Made by a program: the position numbers and the translations under genes
Notes under the pieces: generated by a model
Databases searched by the model: none
The model's input: only the letters and a program-made list of their open reading frames with translations
Told to the model about the DNA's origin: nothing
Shown here: piece by piece, positions 6,638 to 9,364 of the stretch
Numbering within the stretch: position 1 is the stretch's first letter
Layout: each line of letters starts with the position of its first letter
Source: Mycobacterium sp.
Lineage (GTDB): Bacteria; Actinomycetota; Actinomycetes; Mycobacteriales; Mycobacteriaceae
Direction: 5' to 3'
DNA length: 9,364 nucleotides
Assembly (NCBI GenBank): GCA_029256565.1
Contig: JAQSXQ010000040.1
Span: 1-9,364, forward strand

Positions 6638-6675
6638 GGGGCGCCGAAATGACATTCCCCGTCGTTGAGCGCCCC
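6638..6675. terminator. Weak candidate bidirectional terminator hairpin
   Basis: GGGGCGC (6638-6644) and GCGCCCC (6669-6675) can pair as a 7-bp GC stem in the convergent gap between the ACOX-like gene and the lipoprotein gene. The loop is 24 nt and no T-run follows on either strand, so this is only a candidate. It is listed because it is the sole paired structure I see in the gap. Confidence 0.25.
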
Positions 6676-6715
6676 ACTCAGCGACCGTGGTTGCCGTCTC
6701 GGCGGAGTTTCGTGA

Positions 6716-7195
6716 CTAGGGGCCGGGGACGGGGTCCAGCGCCTTCAGCGCGCCATCGGCGCTCTGGAAGCGCACGGAGCCTATGCCGGTCGGGCAGCAC
6801 GCCTGATCGGCGCCCTGGCGCCACTGGTACTGCACCGTGACGGTGTCCGGGCCGGAGTTCACGACGGCGACGTAGGGCCGCGGTTCGGGCGTGGGGGTGC
6901 CGATCGGCGTGCCCGCGTCGAAGAACAGCACCTGCCCTGGGGCATCGGGCGCCGGGGACGCCGATGCGACCTGCACCCAGTACAGCTTGCAGTCACCGGT
7001 GTTGCCGCGCGCGGTCTCGCGCCACTGCGTGCCAGCGGGCAGCTTCGCGATCTCGGCGGCCACGACGTCGGCAGCGGGGCCGTCGTCGGCCGTGCAGGTA
7101 CTCGCGGGAGGGGGCTCAGCGCTCGGCGGGCTCCAGCCGCAGCCTGCGGTGACGAACGCCAGGAGCGACGCGATGACGACGAGAAGGTTCCGCAC
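6716..7195 (-). CDS. Putative lipoprotein (LppQ-like position), 159 aa
   Basis: The protein starts VRNLLVVIASLLAFVTAGC, a short lipoprotein signal peptide with Cys19 as the predicted lipidation site. The lipobox is T-A-G-C, with Thr at -3 where Leu is usual, so it is slightly atypical. The mature part begins with a Ser/Pro-rich linker (WSPPSAEPPPAS), then a small domain with four further cysteines (including the Cys-Cys pair in QACCPTG) that could form disulphides outside the membrane. No enzymatic motif is recognised. GTG 7195 is chosen because the signal peptide starts there; longer in-frame starts would lie inside the tRNA. It begins 17 bp after the tRNA-Asn 3' end. From memory, M. tuberculosis has lipoprotein gene lppQ next to asnT and dnaG, though I am not sure of matching orientation or homology. 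Function unknown. Confidence 0.82.
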   Translation of the reverse strand: MRNLLVVIASLLAFVTAGCGWSPPSAEPPPASTCTADDGPAADVVAAEIAKLPAGTQWRETARGNTGDCKLYWVQVASASPAPDAPGQVLFFDAGTPIGTPTPEPRPYVAVVNSGPDTVTVQYQWRQGADQACCPTGIGSVRFQSADGALKALDPVPGP

Positions 7196-7202
7196 GGCAC
7201 TG

Positions 7203-7208
7203 AGCCTA
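7203..7208 (-). promoter_or_regulatory. Predicted -10 box of the lipoprotein gene, squeezed between tRNA and start codon
   Basis: On the minus strand TAGGCT (TANNNT type) lies 7 nt before the GTG at 7195, and no SD precedes the GTG. This is the spacing expected when transcription begins on the start codon itself, and any -35 would lie inside the tRNA gene. The alternative is that the lipoprotein mRNA is released by 3' processing of a tRNA-mRNA cotranscript. Confidence 0.4.
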
Positions 7209-7212
7209 CGGG

Positions 7213-7288
7213 TGGCTCCCCCGGATGGACTCGAACCATCAACCGTCCGATTAACAGTCGGAAGCTCTGCCAATTGAGCTACAGGGGA
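7213..7288 (-). tRNA. tRNA-Asn (anticodon GTT)
   Basis: Read on the minus strand, the 76-nt gene folds as a standard cloverleaf. The acceptor stem is TCCCCTG with CGGGGGA (seven pairs including one T-G), followed by discriminator G and an encoded CCA at 7215-7213. The D-arm begins TAGCTCAATTGGCAGAGC. The anticodon loop is CTGTTAA, with GTT at 7255-7253. The T-arm has GGTTCGAGTCC. GTT reads AAC/AAU, so it is asparagine. No group I intron or sequence anomaly is seen. A mycobacterial asparagine tRNA (asnT) sits near dnaG in M. tuberculosis, as far as I recall. Confidence 0.97.
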
Positions 7289-7330
7289 TCAACCGGTGGT
7301 GCGCGGAACATGCCCGCGAACCGAGGCATG

Positions 7331-7341
7331 ACTCTAGCGTA
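7331..7341 (-). promoter_or_regulatory. Candidate -10 region for tRNA-Asn
   Basis: On the minus strand TACGCT (7341-7336) and TAGAGT (7336-7331) both fit TANNNT and would start a transcript about 35-45 nt before the mature tRNA. No clear -35 accompanies either. The rest of the 159-bp gap 7289-7447 shows no gene or repeat. Confidence 0.3.
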
Positions 7342-7447
7342 CGGAGTCCCGATCATGGGTATCGGGGAGGTCGGACGCCTCGCACCGGCCGTCGTCGGCG
7401 AAGTGAGGCAGGATGGAAAGCGACGCACCGTATCGAGAAGGAGTCCA

Positions 7448-7693
7448 GTGATAGGCATCGCCGCCGTGATGGCAGTGGGTTACGTGTTGGGCGCCAAGGC
7501 CGGCAGGCAGCGCTACGAGCAGATCGCCGGTACCTACCGGGCGGTCACGGGAAGCCCTCGCACCAAGGCGATCATCGACGCTGGACGCCGCAAGGTGGCC
7601 GATCGGGTATCACCCGACCCGCAGATGGTGAACGTGACGCAGATCGACGCCAAGACCTCGGTGCTACTGCCCGAGGGTGAGAAGAAGCGCTAG
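7448..7693 (+). CDS. Small single-TM protein (Rv2342-like), 81 aa
   Basis: The protein begins VIGIAAVMAVGYVLGAKAGRQRYEQI: a hydrophobic segment (about 2-18) followed by a basic GAKAGRQRYEQI motif, a pattern seen in many small actinobacterial proteins and loosely like the N-terminus of YtxH-type proteins. The rest is a short charged region (RTKAIIDAGRRKVADRVSP) and a polar tail ending EGEKKR. It is probably an inner-membrane-anchored cytoplasmic protein of unknown function. The start is the GTG at 7448, with AGGAG at 7439-7443, 4 nt upstream. The frame is open further upstream into the tRNA gene, but that part looks non-coding. Its position between tRNA-Asn and dnaG matches Rv2342 in M. tuberculosis, by recall. 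The stop overlaps that of the opposite gene in one CTAG. Confidence 0.8.
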   Translation: MIGIAAVMAVGYVLGAKAGRQRYEQIAGTYRAVTGSPRTKAIIDAGRRKVADRVSPDPQMVNVTQIDAKTSVLLPEGEKKR

Positions 7694-7971
7694 CCGATTC
7701 CCTGGGTCCACGTCGTGCCCGGCAGCAGCGGGCCGACGTACCAGCCCGAGTCGGGGCTGTTGCCACCGTTGTACGACGGCGTGCCGATCGTGAAGCTGTT
7801 GCCGGAGTCCGGTCCGTCGAGGCAGATGTTGTCCTCGAGGTTTCCGAAGTGAGCGCGGCACTGAGCCGTGTCGGACGAGTCGACGCTGGTGAACGCCACG
7901 GCGATGGGGGTGGCCACGGCGGCCACGGCCAACGCGCCCGCGGCGACGAGACGGTGTGCGCGATGTGTCAT
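7690..7971 (-). CDS. Small exported protein, 93 aa, unknown function
   Basis: MTHRAHRLVAAGALAVAAVATPIAVAF is a Sec signal peptide with a basic n-region, a long Ala/Val core and likely cleavage near residue 24-28. The mature peptide of about 65 residues has two cysteines (AQCRAHFG and NICLDG), ten residues apart and able to form one disulphide, then a Gly/Ser/Asn/Pro-rich tail (GTPSYNGGNSPDSGWY) ending LPGTTWTQGIG. No enzyme motif is visible. The ATG at 7971 is chosen over in-frame starts further upstream because the signal peptide begins there and GGAAGGG (7984-7978) lies 6 nt ahead. It follows dnaG on the same strand after 61 bp. It looks like one of the small secreted mycobacterial proteins, but I do not recognise a named family. 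Confidence 0.8.
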   Translation of the reverse strand: MTHRAHRLVAAGALAVAAVATPIAVAFTSVDSSDTAQCRAHFGNLEDNICLDGPDSGNSFTIGTPSYNGGNSPDSGWYVGPLLPGTTWTQGIG

Positions 7972-7977
7972 GAGTGG

Positions 7978-7984
7978 CCCTTCC
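7978..7984 (-). promoter_or_regulatory. Shine-Dalgarno site of the small exported protein
   Basis: On the minus strand GGAAGGG lies 6 nt before ATG 7971 and decides this start over the longer open frame. A TATGGT (8017-8012), 28 nt further upstream, is a possible -10 in the gap after dnaG, which would give the gene its own promoter; its -35 is unclear. Confidence 0.6.
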
Positions 7985-8032
7985 AGGACGTACGAGGCGT
8001 GCAGCGCATTAACCATAGCGCCATCGGCGGAC

Positions 8033-9364
8033 TCACGCAGTAAGGTCGTCGCCGCTCGCCCGCTCGATGAGGCTCTTGCGGTAGGTCTCCAGCGCAATCA
8101 GGTCGCCGTAGAGCGCGTGATATTCGTCGCTGTGATCCACCGACGACATGCGGTGCAGCTTGGACTTCATCTCGGCGATCTGCCTGCCGACCCACACTTC
8201 CTGCTGACGGGCCAGCACGCCGCCGATGTAGCGGGGCAGCCGGTCGTCGTCGACGACGTTGATGCCCTCGACGCTCATCTCGTTGATCAGGCTCGCCAGT
8301 TCGGGGGTGGGCACCTTCTCCCGGACGGCCTCGATCCAGTCCGCACCCGACAGGCCGGTCGACGTTCCACCCGCAGCCTGGATGGCGGCGCGGATGCCCG
8401 CGTACGCCGGATGGGTGAAGCTGTCGGCCGCCAGTGAGTCGAACACCGGGCCTGCGATGGCGGGGTACTGCAGCGCACCCTTGAGCGATTCGCGCTGGGT
8501 CCACAGCGTGGGGTCGCGCGGGTCGGGCCGCGCCAACGGGGCCGTCGCGACCGCACGCGGACGGGTCGACGCGTCGTTTCGCCGGCCGCCGGTGCTGCGG
8601 GCGTCCTCACGTACCCGGCTCAGCACCTGGGCGACGTCCTCCCAGCCCACCCAGCCGGCGAGCTGGCGGGCGTACTCGTCACGCAGCGACGGGTCCTTGA
8701 TCTTGGCGACCATCGGCACGCAGCGGCGCAGGGCCGCCACCCGACCCTCGGCGCTGTCCATGTCGTGCTCGGCCAGCGCGGTACGAATCGCGAACTCGAA
8801 CAACGGGGTTCGTCGCGCCACCAGATCGCGCAGCGCGCCGTCACCGGACTTCAGCCGCAGATCACACGGATCCATGCCGTCGTCGGCGACGGCCACGAAC
8901 GACTGTCCAGCGAGGTTCTGCTCCCCCTCGAACGCCTTGACCGCAGCCGCCCGTCCCGCGGCGTCACCATCGAAGACGTAGATGAGTTCACCGCGGAAGA
9001 AGTTGTCGTCCATCATCAGTCGACGCAGCATCGACAGGTGCTCGTCACCGAAGGCGGTACCGCACGACGCGACCGCCGTCGTCACGCCCGCCAGGTGCAT
9101 CGCCATCACGTCGGTGTAGCCCTCGACCACCACGGCCTGATGGCCCCTGGCGATGTCGCGCTTGGCCAGGTCGAGACCGAACAGCACGTTCGACTTCTTG
9201 TACAGCACCGTCTCGGGGGTGTTGACGTACTTGGCCTCCATCGGGTCGTCGTCGAACAGCCGTCGGGCGCCGAACCCGATGACCTCGCCGGACGACACCC
9301 GGATCGGCCACAGCAGCCGCCGGTGGAAACGGTCCATCGGGCCGCGCTTGCCCTCGCGCGAGAG
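8033..9364 (-). CDS. dnaG: DNA primase DnaG, C-terminal 443 residues (N-terminus off the window)
   Basis: DnaG makes the RNA primers for chromosome replication, with DnaB helicase at the fork. The frame enters at the right edge (LSREGKRGPMDRFHRRLLWPIR) and ends at TGA 8035-8033. The catalytic core includes the GEVIGFGARRLFDDD.MEAKYVNTPET segment and the TOPRIM fold: VVVEGYTDVM (Glu codon at 9124-9122) and YVFDGDAAGRA (the two Asp codons at 8971-8969 and 8965-8963), which bind catalytic Mg2+. AVASCGTAFGDEHL lies between them. The C-terminal part (from about 8610 down) is the variable helical helicase-binding domain, with a predicted coiled helix near the end. The missing N-terminal portion of about 195 residues would hold the CHC2-type zinc-binding domain. 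No lesion is seen in the visible part. Confidence 0.97.
   Translation of the reverse strand, partial: LSREGKRGPMDRFHRRLLWPIRVSSGEVIGFGARRLFDDDPMEAKYVNTPETVLYKKSNVLFGLDLAKRDIARGHQAVVVEGYTDVMAMHLAGVTTAVASCGTAFGDEHLSMLRRLMMDDNFFRGELIYVFDGDAAGRAAAVKAFEGEQNLAGQSFVAVADDGMDPCDLRLKSGDGALRDLVARRTPLFEFAIRTALAEHDMDSAEGRVAALRRCVPMVAKIKDPSLRDEYARQLAGWVGWEDVAQVLSRVREDARSTGGRRNDASTRPRAVATAPLARPDPRDPTLWTQRESLKGALQYPAIAGPVFDSLAADSFTHPAYAGIRAAIQAAGGTSTGLSGADWIEAVREKVPTPELASLINEMSVEGINVVDDDRLPRYIGGVLARQQEVWVGRQIAEMKSKLHRMSSVDHSDEYHALYGDLIALETYRKSLIERASGDDLTA

Noticed and set aside
7196..7273. Upstream extension of the lipoprotein frame
   Set aside because: It would start inside the tRNA and put a charged stretch before the signal peptide.
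7213..7288. tRNA-Asn as an integration site with a flanking att duplication
   Set aside because: I see no repeat of the tRNA 3' end elsewhere in the window and no integrase or phage gene.
7274..7447. Upstream extension of the small membrane protein into the tRNA gene
   Set aside because: Open by chance; the GTG at 7448 has an SD and the hydrophobic segment begins there.

Overview
The window looks chromosomal and actinobacterial, most likely from a fast-growing mycobacterium (Mycolicibacterium-like). The evidence is high GC with strong third-position GC bias, a mycobacterial-type DnaG primase, a tRNA-Asn with encoded CCA, a lipoprotein gene, and a small protein with the GYVLGAKAGR motif beside dnaG. 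From memory, the right part resembles the M. tuberculosis lppQ / asnT / Rv2342 / dnaG neighbourhood, and the left end resembles the divergent Rv2326c / Rv2327 pair. That assignment is by recall and was not searched.

Layout. (1) Positions 1-1974, minus strand: an ECF-type ABC transporter polypeptide with an N-terminal membrane domain and two fused CbiO/EcfA-like ATPase domains. Its C-terminus runs off the left edge. It carries an exact 39-bp in-frame tandem duplication across the P-loop helix of the second ATPase. (2) Positions 2079-3809, plus strand: a MarR-type repressor gene followed 42 bp later by a drug-efflux-type MFS transporter. A perfect 7-5-7 palindrome sits in the MarR promoter just ahead of its start codon. 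(3) Positions 3816-4544, minus strand: a VIT1/CCC1-family iron/manganese transporter, convergent with the MFS gene with only 6 bp between the stops. (4) Positions 4647-6629, plus strand: a 660-residue flavoprotein of the acyl-CoA oxidase (ACOX) type. (5) Positions 6716-7288, minus strand: tRNA-Asn(GTT) followed 17 bp later by a lipoprotein gene. (6) Positions 7448-7693, plus strand: a small one-TM protein. (7) Positions 7690-7971, minus strand: a small exported protein. (8) Positions 8033-9364, minus strand: the C-terminal two-thirds of dnaG.

How the genes work together. The MarR-MFS pair is a self-contained regulated efflux cassette, probably ligand-induced. The VIT-family gene, the ACOX-like gene and the lipoprotein gene are single units with no obvious functional link to each other. 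dnaG, the tRNA and the two small genes around them look like conserved core chromosome.

No stretch over 300 bp lacks a gene, and I see no phage, IS element, CRISPR array or defence system. The most notable signals are the duplicated P-loop, the MarR operator, a probable 12-residue insertion in the MFS protein, and a recurring TANNNT-N6/7-start arrangement that suggests several leaderless mRNAs.
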